Source of the DNA: Prostheceraeus crozeri
Lineage: Eukaryota; Platyhelminthes; Polycladida; Euryleptidae
Assembly: GCA_907163375.1 (NCBI GenBank)
Contig: CAJQUW010013674.1
Coordinates: 1-64,000, forward strand
Direction: 5' to 3'
DNA length: 64,000 bases
The notes below the pieces were generated by a model. The model saw only the letters and a program-made list of their open reading frames with translations. It was not told the origin of the DNA and searched no databases. A program made the translations under genes and the position numbers. Below, in pieces: positions 39,902 to 50,221 of this stretch. How positions within the stretch are numbered: the first letter of the stretch is position 1; every line of letters starts with the position of its first letter.

Positions 39902-41347
39902 CAGTGTTCTAACGGGCCAGTTTTTGCCAGCCGCCAACCCGGTCCCGGCCGCAAATTTTGAAGACCGGCCAGCCGGTAGATCGGTTTCACTAACGCCGGC
40001 CGGTTAATTTAATTAATTTGCCTATCTCGACCTTTGACGACATTCAGTCTATAATAAATTGCTTAGTCAGCCATTACAACATTCAGAGCATGTAAATGTA
40101 ACACAATTTTAGAGTATCTACAGACATGTTTTGTGATATAAATACTGCCAACTGTTCTTTGTTGCAGTTATAAAATGATTACCGACAGCCGGCAACGTAT
40201 ACATGCAGTTCAAACCCTACTTTATCTCAAATAAAGTTTCCAGAGTCATGTATTCTAGCCTGTGTGAATTTTGAAAGCCTTGCACATTCCTCAACCTATC
40301 TATTGCAAAATGATTTCAGATGTTGAATAATTTCACTACATGGGATAGTTTATATAACACGTGGAGCTTAGAGATGCAATGAATAATGGAACTACCCGGA
40401 CATTTGACAGTGGATCTTGGATAATTGTTTCATAAGCTAACTGCACGCGATAAAGTTTGATTGACGTTGTGCAGATACATCAGCACTCCCGTTTGGTTTT
40501 GGGACACTCACAGAAATGAAAAATTGATGACAACTTTGGCCAGCTCATTGTTCCAGTCTCGTATACGTCAGCTCGCCGTCATTAATGTAGACTCAAAAAA
40601 TATGAATCTAAACTGTAGTGGAGACAGTTCTCAATTCACGTCGCAAATCACTAGAATTCCTTCACAAGTGAAGAAGTAAATCTAACTTCAGTGAATCACT
40701 TTAAATCAAGTTTGCACGTCGCAGACAAAACATTTCGTAACATCAACACTCAGTCAGTGATCAAATTGTTCATCTCAGAACTTTTATCGCTAGAAAAGCT
40801 TTTATTATTTGGAACTTAGAATTTGTTGACCACTTGAAGCTTTCTTGGGTAGGCGGATATATACGCATGTGTTATTATTGTATCAATGTTGTTATAACAT
40901 CAATGCCCTTTTGGAGCCATTATTTTCATTATCTTCTCCCAATTTGATTGTGTTTGATTGACTTTGAAAATGCAGTTAACATTATCGTAAATTATAAAGT
41001 AGGACTACAACTCATTAGATTAGTGAATATGTCATCATGCGCATTATACTGCTTATCGCACAGAACATGATATCAAAGTGCGAATAATTGCATTGCATGA
41101 TATTGTATTGTAATATAAAGTCGGTGACTCTCGCTTATCCGGAGTACCGAATGGCCTACCATTCACGCATTTCACGTATGCTGTGTGGAAATTGAATAAT
41201 GTCTAAAGGCCAAAGTTGACCAAATAATGTCTGACGATCAAAGTCTTAACCAACCGGTAAACAGTGACACCATGCATCATCCCATCTCCGAACGGTCGGC
41301 TTTGAATACGCCGGCCGCCGGCCTGGCCCCGGCTGGTTATAACCCTG
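39902..41347. mobile_element. hAT-like non-autonomous DNA transposon inside an older repeat
   Basis: 1446 bp from cagtgttctaac to the inverted end ataaccctg. Both ends are followed inward by GC-rich gccggcc text (39920-40010 and 41290-41335) that forms imperfect inverted repeats. No transposase frame inside. The flanks (tttacttgtctcataaaatg on the left, gatgatgtacatta on the right) are the two halves of the repeat seen uninterrupted at about 10020-10085, which supports these borders. Confidence 0.65.
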
Positions 41348-41355
41348 CTGTACAC

Positions 41356-42390
41356 CATTATGGAATGATTCTGCTTGATGATGTACATTATTGAAGATAA
41401 ATGTTCAATCAGCACAGTCGGTGTAGCACATAGCATAAAAATTTAGAGAAGTGCACTTGCTCAATAAAATGGTCTGACATTTTCGATCTAGTAAATAATA
41501 CTCTCACACTTTTCATCTTGCAATTTTCGTCATTTTATTTGCCTCTTGCCTGGAAGTTTAAGTAAATAAAGATTGTAATTTGACTGAAAATTCCTATATA
41601 TGGAAGAAAATAATTTTGAGTGAATTTATGAGTTTAGCAGTCAAATAGACTTGGTAGGGTGAGTTCTTGAGCCATTTTCTTGTTTCATTATCTCTTGCGT
41701 ATTTCAACACTGCTGCTATTGGTCTCTTATTTCTTAAGAATTTATTCAGAAAGAACAGAACTTTGCTTCGAGAAATTCTCATGATGACGTACATGAAATG
41801 AAGAAACATTGATGTCTGTATTGAGTACCAATGAAGCAATGTTGACAGTAAGTAGTAAAATCGAGCAGTGAATCAAATGATGAAGCAACGGTATAGATTT
41901 GATAAATTGCGTTCGTATTCACTTTCTAATAATAATAAGTTTGTTGAATGACATCTGAGTAAAATTAGTCAGCCAAATACAGATATATTAACAAAACCAA
42001 ACAATCATTCAACTATTATTTCATTCAAATCTAAAAACAGAACGAACCTGCACTGTACTTGCTATCTGCTACTAAAATAACAATCATTAATCGAAACAGC
42101 TGCGTCGTAAGAGGCACCAATAGCTGATCGATAGAGGCGCTAGATTAAAGGAAGGCGAAAAACTAATATTTTTAAACTCTACGCAACAATAACATTAGGT
42201 TCGCGAAAGGAATGGAGATTTACTCATATTCCTATCATTGTAACGTTGTATCATTGTATACTTGTAAATTGAGTTTGAGACTGGTGCAGATTTATGAATT
42301 TAGATACATTTCAATCTCAATATCTCTCACAAAATGTCACAAATTTAGTTATATATATTGAAACATTGAAGTAAAGTACATGTAGAATTA
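41356..42390. other. Host non-coding DNA, possibly including part of a Gypsy LTR
   Basis: No gene recognised. The 5' limit of the LTR described next could not be fixed and may lie in the last few hundred bases of this stretch. Confidence 0.4.
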
Positions 42391-42766
42391 GAATATCAAC
42401 ACACGGATCGTCGTGAATTGCTTTCTCTCCGTTTTTTAACAGTCTGTGTACAGACGAGACCCATATTTTATTTAATCTAGTTCCTGAAAAACTGCCTCGA
42501 TCACTGAAATACGTTTCTGTAATGTATGCGCCTTGCTTCTACATCTTTACTATTGTTTAAATGCTTCATTTAAACTGTCATCATTATTGTGTACTGGTAT
42601 GAATATACGCAATGGTGGAAAATATACACTTTCTGTACGCGACACGCGGTGTTGTTCTCTCTTGTACTTAAATGCGGAAGACAGAATAATTGGCGACGGA
42701 GGATGAAAGCGAATTGCTGAGGATGAAAGCGAGTTGCGAAGTCTCCTGCAAAAGTCGTGAACTCTT
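42391..42766 (+). mobile_element. Probable 3' part of the Gypsy 5' LTR, primer-binding site and leader
   Basis: aataattggcgacggaggatg at 42684-42704 resembles the LTR end plus TGGCGACG(A)GGATG primer-binding site found in a large group of metazoan Ty3/Gypsy elements. It is followed by a 75-bp leader, which stops at Polinton 2. The gag frame starts beyond the Polinton at 60547. The second LTR lies outside the window, so the LTR limits are inferred. Confidence 0.55.
42761..42766. repeat. Target-site duplication of Polinton 2, left (ACTCTT)
   Basis: Repeated exactly at 60453-60458. Confidence 0.9.
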
Positions 42767-43455
42767 AGTAATGGGCAAAAGACCGTTCCAGGCCACCATA
42801 AAATTCAAAAAAATAGTATCTTTAAAAACGACATAAATTCATGAATTTGAACCCTTTTTCAGGTTTTTAAGACCTAAATACATGAATTTAGTCCATTCAA
42901 AAAGTACCATTTTTGAAAAAATGGTACTTTTTAAAAACGACATAAATTCATGAATTTGAACCCTTTTTCAGGTTATGAAGACCTAAATTCACAAATTTGG
43001 GCGTTTTTAAAAATACCCAATTTTCAAATTTTTCAAAATCTCAAATTTGAGAATTACAATTTTTACCTTGAAAATCATGACCGTTCTAGGACACTAAAAA
43101 ATTATAAAAGTTGAGAATTTCAAAATTTGAGAATTACAATCGGGCGAAGCCCTAGAACCTTCGGTTCGATTTTCACCCTCGCTTAAATCATGACCGTTCA
43201 AGGACACCGAAAATCATAAAAGTTGAGAATTTCAAATTCATGAATTTTATCCATCTTTCAGGTTTTCAAAATATATCATGTGACTTGCGAACCGAAGGTT
43301 CAGGGCTTCGCCCGTTAAAAATATTTTTTTAAAAATGGATGAAACAAAAGTGGAAGGAACTTCAGAAATGAATGAAACAAAAGTGGAAGGAACTTCAGAA
43401 ATGGAAGAAACAAAAGTGGAAGGAACCTCAAGAATATATCCTTCGTTATCTCAAT
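42767..43455 (+). repeat. Left terminal inverted repeat of Polinton 2
   Basis: Matches 59724-60452 in inverse, with several length differences. The outer part holds two copies of a block containing acgacataaattcatgaatt, separated by the hairpin aaaaagtaccattttt / aaaatggtacttttt (42899-42932). From about 43003 inward it aligns with the element 1 repeat from about 14625; outside that the two elements are unrelated. Confidence 0.85.
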
Positions 43456-43550
43456 TAAACTTTTACGGAGCAGCGTGTCTTCTTTCTTTCTTTCTCTCTC
43501 TCTCGTTCCTGTCTGTTACAGGAATATTGTATTCACAATGCATTCTTTAA
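43335..43550 (+). pseudogene. Partial copy of the terminal gene at the left end
   Basis: Starts with three near-repeats of ETKVEGTSEM, then RIYPSLS as in the right-end gene, then unrelated sequence. The partial copy exists because the terminal repeat extends into the gene. Confidence 0.7.
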
Positions 43551-43959
43551 AACAATTGCTTGTCTTCAATGAGAATAATTCCCATATGCTTTTAATAGAA
43601 TGACCTTGAACGCTAATGGAAAAATACACCAACTGTCGCGCCATGTCGACAGGTTTATCGACAAACTTTCTGACATCGGCGCGACAGTTGGTGTATTTTT
43701 CCATTCAAGCAATGTCGCATGAATGATTGTTATTGAAACCAAAATGAAGAGAAATGCTCATTCATTTCTCTTCTCTCTCATATGTCTATTGTGTTTAGAT
43801 TGTATTTGTTCTTTTGTTCTCATAGTGTGAATGAGATTTCACAACTCGCATTATGCGCTATTGTCTGTGATTTCCTTCACCCCTATCAGCTGAAACAATT
43901 TTAGCAGCTGCTACACGCTAATTCTTTTGAGAAAGTTCTGAAATAGATTTTATTCCATT
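43456..43959. other. Accessory region of Polinton 2
   Basis: No gene. Contains a CT-rich run (43480-43510) and the foldback at 43615-43705. Unrelated to the corresponding region of element 1, which holds the 120-bp array and the 196-aa gene. Confidence 0.55.
43615..43705. repeat. 91-bp foldback with 28-nt arms
   Basis: 43615-43642 (aatggaaaaatacaccaact plus gtcgcgcc) is the exact reverse complement of 43678-43705. The inner part contains a further tcgac/gtcga pairing. A separate MITE or regulatory cruciform inside the element. Confidence 0.85.
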
Positions 43960-44110
43960 TAAAATGAGAAACATTAGAGACATTCTAAAAATATACGGCA
44001 AACAAAACCACATTAAATTTCGATTTAAATGAGATTGCTAAGCAATTGGGAGTAAAGAATTTTCACATATTGATGAGTAATGAATTACTATTGATAAAAT
44101 ATGCGCGAAA
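43960..44110 (+). pseudogene. Fossil duplicate of the protease gene 5' part
   Basis: Diverged relative of the first third of the intact protease downstream (shared idea: GIKNFHILM(S/R)(N/D)EL). It lies just upstream of the tandem array. A broken Polinton part left by duplication or recombination. Confidence 0.7.
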
Positions 44111-44175
44111 CACTAACACAATGCAACAATGTAACGTTTAAATTTAGATTAAATTAAATCATTTCAAAATTGAAT

Positions 44176-44345
44176 AAGTAGTAAAGAAAGACATCATTAG
44201 AGACCAGTTTTAAATCAATACCCCCCCCTTCTGACTAAGTAGTAAGGAAAGTCATCATTATAAAAATGTTTTAAATCAATACCCCTTCTGACTAAGTAGT
44301 AAGGAAAGACATCATTAGAGAACAGTTTTAAATCAATACCCCCCA
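44176..44345 (+). repeat. About 60-bp tandem repeat, three units
   Basis: Units at about 44176, 44238 and 44297 correspond to the last three of six units in element 1 (16997, 17048, 17106), including the variant cattataaaaatg. Copy number changed since the copies separated. Confidence 0.85.
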
Positions 44346-44390
44346 CCCCTGTCTTCTAGGGGCTCCCTTAAGAAATTTTTTTATTATAAA

Positions 44391-44846
44391 ATGAGCAACA
44401 TAAATGAGTTTTTGAAATTATATGGAACACAGACAACAACGAATTTCGACCTAAAGAAAATCGCTAATCGATTAGGAATAAAGAATTTTCACATATTGAT
44501 GAGGGATGAATTACAATTCCTAAAAAATAGGCCATCAATAACTGTAAATTTCATAACAAATCTTCATACGTCAAATGAAAAAGGTGTACATTGGTCAGCA
44601 GGCGTTAAAAATCATCAGCAGAACTATTATTTTGATCGCCCGGAGGCTGAGAACTATTGGTTCGATTCATACGGTTTGCCCCCTACAAATGAAGTAAAAG
44701 AATTACTTGCAACGGGAACATACAATACGTTTCAAATTCAAACACCAGGAACTACCTATTGTGGACAATTATGTTTATACGTTTTGTACAAATTACAAAA
44801 AGGAGTACCATTTCTAGATATTATGTTAGAGTTAAACAATCTATAA
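44391..44846 (+). CDS. Adenain-like cysteine protease of element 2
   Basis: 151 aa, close to the element 1 protease. HW in GVHWSAG, FDSYGLPP and GTTYCGQLCL with the Gln-Cys spacing are all present. The middle differs: the short loop after NRP is missing and an extra stretch with a second YYFD/YWFD-like piece precedes the active-site Asp. The start context attataaaATG and convergence with the integrase gene are the same. Confidence 0.88.
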   Translation: MSNINEFLKLYGTQTTTNFDLKKIANRLGIKNFHILMRDELQFLKNRPSITVNFITNLHTSNEKGVHWSAGVKNHQQNYYFDRPEAENYWFDSYGLPPTNEVKELLATGTYNTFQIQTPGTTYCGQLCLYVLYKLQKGVPFLDIMLELNNL

Positions 44847-44880
44847 CTCAAGCGAAGCTAGCTAAAGCGCCACCTAAAGG

Positions 44881-46191
44881 TTAAAGCTCTGTTTTCTGTA
44901 ATTCATTTTGATAAAAACGACCTCTGATATCCTCATTATCTAAATCTTTAATTTCATAAGTAATCGGATAACTTTGATTTATTTTACAAATTTCAAATAT
45001 CTCTTTCGTCCAGTATCCGACGAAGCCCTTTTCAAATTTGTTCTTATATTTAAATATTCTAACTCTATCTCCAATTTTAAATTTCGGCTTAAGTTTCTGC
45101 AAATTCGGATTACTCTCATTCAAATTATTATTCTCGAATATTTTCTTTCGTATCAAATCAGGGTCGTCAGAAGCATTCTTTGGGGTTTCTTCAATACCAG
45201 AATGAACTTTATTATTGTACTCTTCTACAACTCCTGGTAATATCTTCAACCATTTCTGATTTCCTTGCTGAGTAAATTTCTTGAAAATTTTATTTTTTAA
45301 CGTCCGATTGAATCTTTCTATCACTACGGCCTTCCCAGCATTTTCAGTTGAATAAACAATTTCAAATAGTGGCTGAACGTTTCTGTTATAAAATTCCGAT
45401 CCTTTATCAACAAACAATTTCCTTGGCTTTCTCTTACTTTCTTTAAAGATTTCTTCAAACGCATATTTAACTGATAGACCACTTTTATTTTTTAAAGGCT
45501 TTACCCAAGCATATCGTGTATATAAATCTATAACGGTCAATGCGTATTTGTAGTCCCTTTCATTCGGCATATGAATAAGATCAGCACTCCAAATATCATC
45601 TTTATTAAATACTTTTACTTTTAATAAATATTTAGGCTTTCTATATTCTTTATGAATTTCAGATGCATAAACGCCTGAATTATGATTTTCATTTAAACCC
45701 TGTCCGAAAAATATTTTAGCTTGTAAAGCTTTCTTAACAAACATTCTTTCAATTTTTTCTCTAAATGTAGGATTCTGAATACTATCTAATTCTTGAATCA
45801 TCTTCTTGTCAGCTGCATGTCGAGAACTTAGATCATGATTTCGATAAGCTAAATCATGCCTGTAAGCTGCGGCATCTACTCTATTTATTGGTTCTTCACC
45901 TGGTTTCGGATTATTATTCTCATCTAGTCTTATATCTAATCGAGTTCCTGGACCAGTATATGAATGACCAGGAAGATGTTTTTCTTTCGAATATTTACTC
46001 CAAATAAATCCAGGAAAGTTTTCTAATGTTTTTTGTATATCACCACCGTAGGTAGTAGCCAAACTTTGTTTGTCGTCGTTACCTTCATAAATTTTACAAT
46101 TTGAGTTTTTATTTTTGTCTAATAGATAATTCAATAAATCTAAATTAGAAATTTTTAATTTAATTAAATTTTCGGAATTTGTGGAATTCAT
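44881..46191 (-). CDS. Phospholipase A2-integrase fusion of element 2
   Basis: 436 aa, one frame. PLA2 Ca-loop YTGPG and VDAAAYRHDLAY are kept, as are the integrase acidic residues (SADLIH, LFVDKGSEF, VIERFNRT). The inter-domain site reads FFGQG instead of LFGQG, and the linker is NENHNSGV with none of the nine-residue repeats of element 1. Conservation of the single-frame fusion in both copies argues that it is a genuine gene design and not a read-through accident. Confidence 0.87.
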   Translation of the reverse strand: MNSTNSENLIKLKISNLDLLNYLLDKNKNSNCKIYEGNDDKQSLATTYGGDIQKTLENFPGFIWSKYSKEKHLPGHSYTGPGTRLDIRLDENNNPKPGEEPINRVDAAAYRHDLAYRNHDLSSRHAADKKMIQELDSIQNPTFREKIERMFVKKALQAKIFFGQGLNENHNSGVYASEIHKEYRKPKYLLKVKVFNKDDIWSADLIHMPNERDYKYALTVIDLYTRYAWVKPLKNKSGLSVKYAFEEIFKESKRKPRKLFVDKGSEFYNRNVQPLFEIVYSTENAGKAVVIERFNRTLKNKIFKKFTQQGNQKWLKILPGVVEEYNNKVHSGIEETPKNASDDPDLIRKKIFENNNLNESNPNLQKLKPKFKIGDRVRIFKYKNKFEKGFVGYWTKEIFEICKINQSYPITYEIKDLDNEDIRGRFYQNELQKTEL

Positions 46192-46262
46192 TTTAAAAGA
46201 TAAAAAAAATTAAAAAGATAAAATAAATGTTTTACCGAAAAGAACCAAAGGTTCTGAGGTTA

Positions 46263-46748
46263 TTACCTTATCATACTAGGACTTAGATATATTCCAGAAC
46301 CATCCTTAGTTTCTTTAATTTCAATTAAATCATCAACATTGTGGAGAATATTTTTAAGAACTCGTTTTCCTTCATCAACTAATTTTAATTTACTAATAAA
46401 ATTATCTACTACTCCTTCACCCCTAGCAACTTTCTCTAACTCTCTATTATGTCGTTTTTGTTCTTCTAATGCTGCCTTCTCTGATTTATTTTTATTTACT
46501 GCTTGGACAATACCAGCTGTCCCACCTGCAACACTTCCTGCTGCAGCTATGCCACCTATTATTAGTGGAATTAATGGGAGAATCCCGCCATTCTTTTCTT
46601 CTTGTAATTGTATATTCTCTATCATTGGTTTACTTATGTAATACTTTTTTTTGTTAATCGTAATAGTTTTAGGGGTATTTTTGTCAACAATATTACGTAA
46701 TTTTAATTCAACAGTTTTATTATTAATATTACTTTTCGCTTGCGACAT
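46263..46748 (-). CDS. pX-like core protein of element 2
   Basis: 161 aa, differing from the element 1 protein at only about two residues (ARGEGVV for ARGDGIV). The GGILPLIPLI hydrophobic core is the same. Confidence 0.65.
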   Translation of the reverse strand: MSQAKSNINNKTVELKLRNIVDKNTPKTITINKKKYYISKPMIENIQLQEEKNGGILPLIPLIIGGIAAAGSVAGGTAGIVQAVNKNKSEKAALEEQKRHNRELEKVARGEGVVDNFISKLKLVDEGKRVLKNILHNVDDLIEIKETKDGSGIYLSPSMIR

Positions 46749-46754
46749 TTTTAA

Positions 46755-46980
46755 TAAAAAAATTTTAAGTTATCAAAAATTTAAATCTATTCTAGTTATG
46801 AAAAAATTTCAAGTTACCAAAAAATTTTAAGTTACCAAAAAATTTTAATCTATTCTAGTTATTAAAAAATTTCAAGTTACTAAAAAATTTTAAGTTACCA
46901 AAAAATTTTAATCTATTCTAGTTATGAAAAATTTTAAGTTAAGAATTTTTAATCTATTCTAGTTATGAAAAAATTTTAAT
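46755..46980. repeat. AT tandem repeat, expanded version
   Basis: Same unit family as 19676-19860 (atctattctagttatgaaaa, aagttaccaaaaaatttt), with more units. Lies between the pX-like and capsid genes. Confidence 0.75.
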
Positions 46981-47005
46981 TAATTAAACGACGAAGTCTT
47001 GGGCT

Positions 47006-48339
47006 TTAGCCTATTCTAGTCATCTTCCCATTAAGAATTTCAATAGAATATTTTACATCTTCTAGCAATAAACCATAAGCCATCAATGAAGTTGTGGAAT
47101 CTTTCTTTTCAATATTAATTGTTACATCACAACCATTTTTAATAATATCTTCAGATTGTGCACTTAAATCGAAGCAGAAAATTGGATATAAATGTCTCCA
47201 ATCTCCAGGAGTTAATTGTGGTTCAACTCCAAATTCTGTACAAAGATTTCGATAACAATCATATCCTTCCATAAATTGATTATTGGTATCATCGAATCTT
47301 AATGGATCAATTGGATATCGGGTTTGATTTAATGAAACTTGTAAACTTCGAATTGTATTAATATGAAAAATATTGTTATTCTTATCAAAACTTGGAGAAT
47401 TATTTCTTTGAAAAGTTAGTAATAAATATCTTGGAGTATTCGCAGTTCTAGTAAAATGCCAGTTAAATCTTTGTTCGGAAAAAGTTACTGAACTAGCAGT
47501 ACGCTTTAGAAAATTTACTGGAATTGGTTTGTTAGTATTTAATCTTTTTGCAATAGCTGTTTCAATCTCTAAACTAGGAGTAATATGCTTAATCCACCAT
47601 TCAAGTCTATCAATTTTTAAATATGCTTTTTTCCCAGTCTTACCAAAAAAGATTAATTCATTATTTGCTGTACGATGAATTATTAATTTAAATTTTAATT
47701 GATATGATATTTTATCATAATCTAAATATCCGAATAATGGAGACAATGACCAATTTACTGTCTGTTTACTTTTTTTGTTAAATTCACGTCTTTCTTTATA
47801 TGCATCATTATTTGTTTTATTTAAATGTTTTGCAATATTTTCTACATCTTTCGCAATTCCTGCGGCATCTGTTCCAGCGTGAGTTAAATCATCAACAATT
47901 ATACCATCATTAGTATCAGGAAACCAACCTTCGATTTCATACTTTTTATTATTTTCACCAATTGTTACAAATCTAAGCATTGTATCAATTACACCTGGAG
48001 AATCACTTATTGTTTCTATATTTTGAGTTGCAACATCTAAACGCATTTGTGTAAATAATCTTGGAAAGAAATTATTCTCTAGTGCAATATTATCGCTATC
48101 TGGTAATGGTGTTGTAAAATTGGCATCACTATACAAAGAATATTCACAGTGTAAAAATGAATCAGGTAGATATAAATAACTCTGCTGATTATCAACTTCA
48201 AAAATTAAATCACCTCCAGTATTTACTCTACTGGAAGATCCGGGATTCATAGCAATTCTTATATAGTCATTCTTTTTTGATTATTACTGACGAACGGAGG
48301 ATCGTCTAATCTAAATTTATTTTCGATAAGCGAAGACAT
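47006..48339 (-). pseudogene. Major capsid protein gene of element 2
   Basis: Nearly identical to the element 1 capsid gene over its length, including the FFPRLFTQMRLDVATQ block. Given as the whole gene span from the start with the ttataaaa context to the stop. This copy is broken. Confidence 0.75.
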
Positions 48340-48502
48340 TTTTATAAAAAATAATTTGACTTTTTGTTTTTCTCACAGACAGAAAAAATTCTGCTAAAAT
48401 AATTTTACTAAAAAAAATTTTACTAAAAAAATTTTGCTAAAATATAATTTTAGAATTTTACTAAAAAAATTTTGCTAAAAAAATTTTACTAAAAAATATA
48501 TT

Positions 48503-49066
48503 TTAGAATTTTGCTAGACCAGCTCCGCTACAGCTTTGCTGGTTAAACCGAAGGTTGCTACTCACGCCATTTCCTCTTATTTCTTCAATTGTTTTTTTAT
48601 TATTTTTATTTTCATTATGTTTACTATTAGACGGAGCTCCGCTCCTCAAGGTTTCACCCCCCACAGCTATGTTAGCAATTTTATTTTTTGTTTCCTCTGA
48701 AAGTTTTTTTAAATTTTTTAGTTCTTCGGAATCATTCCTAAGTTTACGAATAGCTTCTAGTTGTTTTAATTCGTTTTGAGACTTGACAGCATTTGATATT
48801 GCACTAGCTGTACTACCTATAGCAGCTGCTCCTTTTGCAGCAGATGTAATCAAATCTTTATTATTTTTAATTAAGTTAACGATACTTCCAATACCAGAAA
48901 AGATGCCAGCCCCTTCTTTTTGGACGGCACCTGCGGTGTCTAGGAACTTTTGTGTTCCGACAGTTTCTACACTATCATAATGGTACACAGGTTTCTGAGA
49001 TGGTTCATGAGCAATTTTATTATTTGATGCAAAATGTTTAAGATTGTGTTTATAAATTATAGGCAT
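48503..49066 (-). CDS. pVI-like protein of element 2
   Basis: 187 aa with the same amphipathic GAGIFSGIGSIVNLIKNNKD segment and IRGNG-VSSNLRF tail as in element 1. The glycine-rich hairpin-encoded stretch (48632-48665 region) differs by one residue in length. Confidence 0.6.
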   Translation of the reverse strand: MPIIYKHNLKHFASNNKIAHEPSQKPVYHYDSVETVGTQKFLDTAGAVQKEGAGIFSGIGSIVNLIKNNKDLITSAAKGAAAIGSTASAISNAVKSQNELKQLEAIRKLRNDSEELKNLKKLSEETKNKIANIAVGGETLRSGAPSNSKHNENKNNKKTIEEIRGNGVSSNLRFNQQSCSGAGLAKF

Positions 49067-49124
49067 TTTTTAGGATTAAATTTGACTTTTGGTAAAAAAT
49101 ATTTACGATTGGTTAGTAACCTGA

Positions 49125-49199
49125 GGACCTTTGGTCCGATCGGCTAAAGCCTCGAGGAGCTTCGCTCCGATTGGTTAGTAACCTGAGGACCTTTGGTCC
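49125..49199. repeat. Mini-hairpin cluster downstream of the fibre-like gene
   Basis: Four three- or two-base-loop hairpins in 75 bp: ggacc-ttt-ggtcc (49125-49137 and again 49187-49199), ggctaaagcc (49142-49151), ggagc-ttc-gctcc (49156-49168). The block gattggttagtaacctgagg is duplicated around them. Element 1 has no such cluster at this place. Confidence 0.85.
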
Positions 49200-49201
49200 G
49201 T

Positions 49202-50089
49202 TTAAGATTTACGTTTGTGAATGGACAACAACTTCGAGATAACTTTATTAATTGCCTGTTGCACTTTATCTATTGCGTCAAGCAGCGTGTGATGTACTTT
49301 AATTTCTTTTCTATTAACTTGCATTTTCACCTGATTCATCTTCAACGCCGTTTTAAGTGCATTTAACTTAATTTTAAGAACATCTAATTGTCTTTTAACA
49401 GAATCTAGCTGTTCTTTATTTTCTTTAGAGTTTTCTTGTAAATTTTTCTTTAATTCATTTTCTAAATTGATTTTAAGAGTTTTCATTTTATCAACTTTTT
49501 CATTCAGTGAGTTTACTTCATTTATTATTCTATTCATCTTTTTCATTTGTTGAGTAATTTTAGAACTCAATTCATCAACACTTTTTTGGAATGTAGTTTG
49601 TAACTGCTTTAAATTTTTTTTAATTCTTTCAGGAAGTTTTTCTATTTCATCTTCTAATTGTTCTTTCAATAGTTGTATCTGATGTTTATTTTTAATGACT
49701 GCAGATTTTAAATTTAAAGAAAGTAATATTAAAATTTTCGATTGTTCTGAAATCTTTTTAAAAAGTTTTGCTATATCTGCTTCTAGCTCTCTATCCTTTT
49801 TATCAAGTATTGATAATTTTTCGTTTAATGATTTGTCATTAAGTTTAAGCAACTTTAATTCGTTCATCAGCGGAACCATAACATCGTTTATATATTTTTC
49901 CTTTAAGTCATTGATTTGTGTATCAACATATTGTTTATTTGTTAACTCTGTATTTTGTTGCGGAAGAATAGAAAGATGCAATGGTCCAGATAAAACGTCT
50001 CCAGTTTTCATGATATAATTTTCTATCTCTATTTCTAATTCACGATTATTCGGGATATATGCACCTCCACCAACATTTGGTAACATCAT
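49202..50089 (-). CDS. Fibre-like coiled-coil protein of element 2
   Basis: 295 aa, the same length as in element 1, with GDVLSGPLHL and TNKQYVD at the head and the long heptad helix. Substitutions are few and conservative. Confidence 0.6.
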   Translation of the reverse strand: MMLPNVGGGAYIPNNRELEIEIENYIMKTGDVLSGPLHLSILPQQNTELTNKQYVDTQINDLKEKYINDVMVPLMNELKLLKLNDKSLNEKLSILDKKDRELEADIAKLFKKISEQSKILILLSLNLKSAVIKNKHQIQLLKEQLEDEIEKLPERIKKNLKQLQTTFQKSVDELSSKITQQMKKMNRIINEVNSLNEKVDKMKTLKINLENELKKNLQENSKENKEQLDSVKRQLDVLKIKLNALKTALKMNQVKMQVNRKEIKVHHTLLDAIDKVQQAINKVISKLLSIHKRKS

Positions 50090-50092
50090 TTT

Positions 50093-50221
50093 TAAAACAA
50101 TAAAAAAATAAAATTTTTTCTAATAACAATAAAAAAATAAAATTTTTTCTAATAAAAATAAAAAATAAAATTTTTTCTGATAAAAATAAAAAATAAAATT
50201 TTTTCTAATAAAAATAAAAAA
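50093..50221. repeat. AT repeat in the divergent promoter region
   Basis: About four units with aaattttttctaataaaaat (three in element 1). Confidence 0.75.

Noticed and set aside
46339-46657. Plus-strand frames opposite the pX-like, capsid, pVI-like and fibre-like genes
   Set aside because: Shadows of the real minus-strand genes; both copies of the element show them only because the coding strand is conserved.
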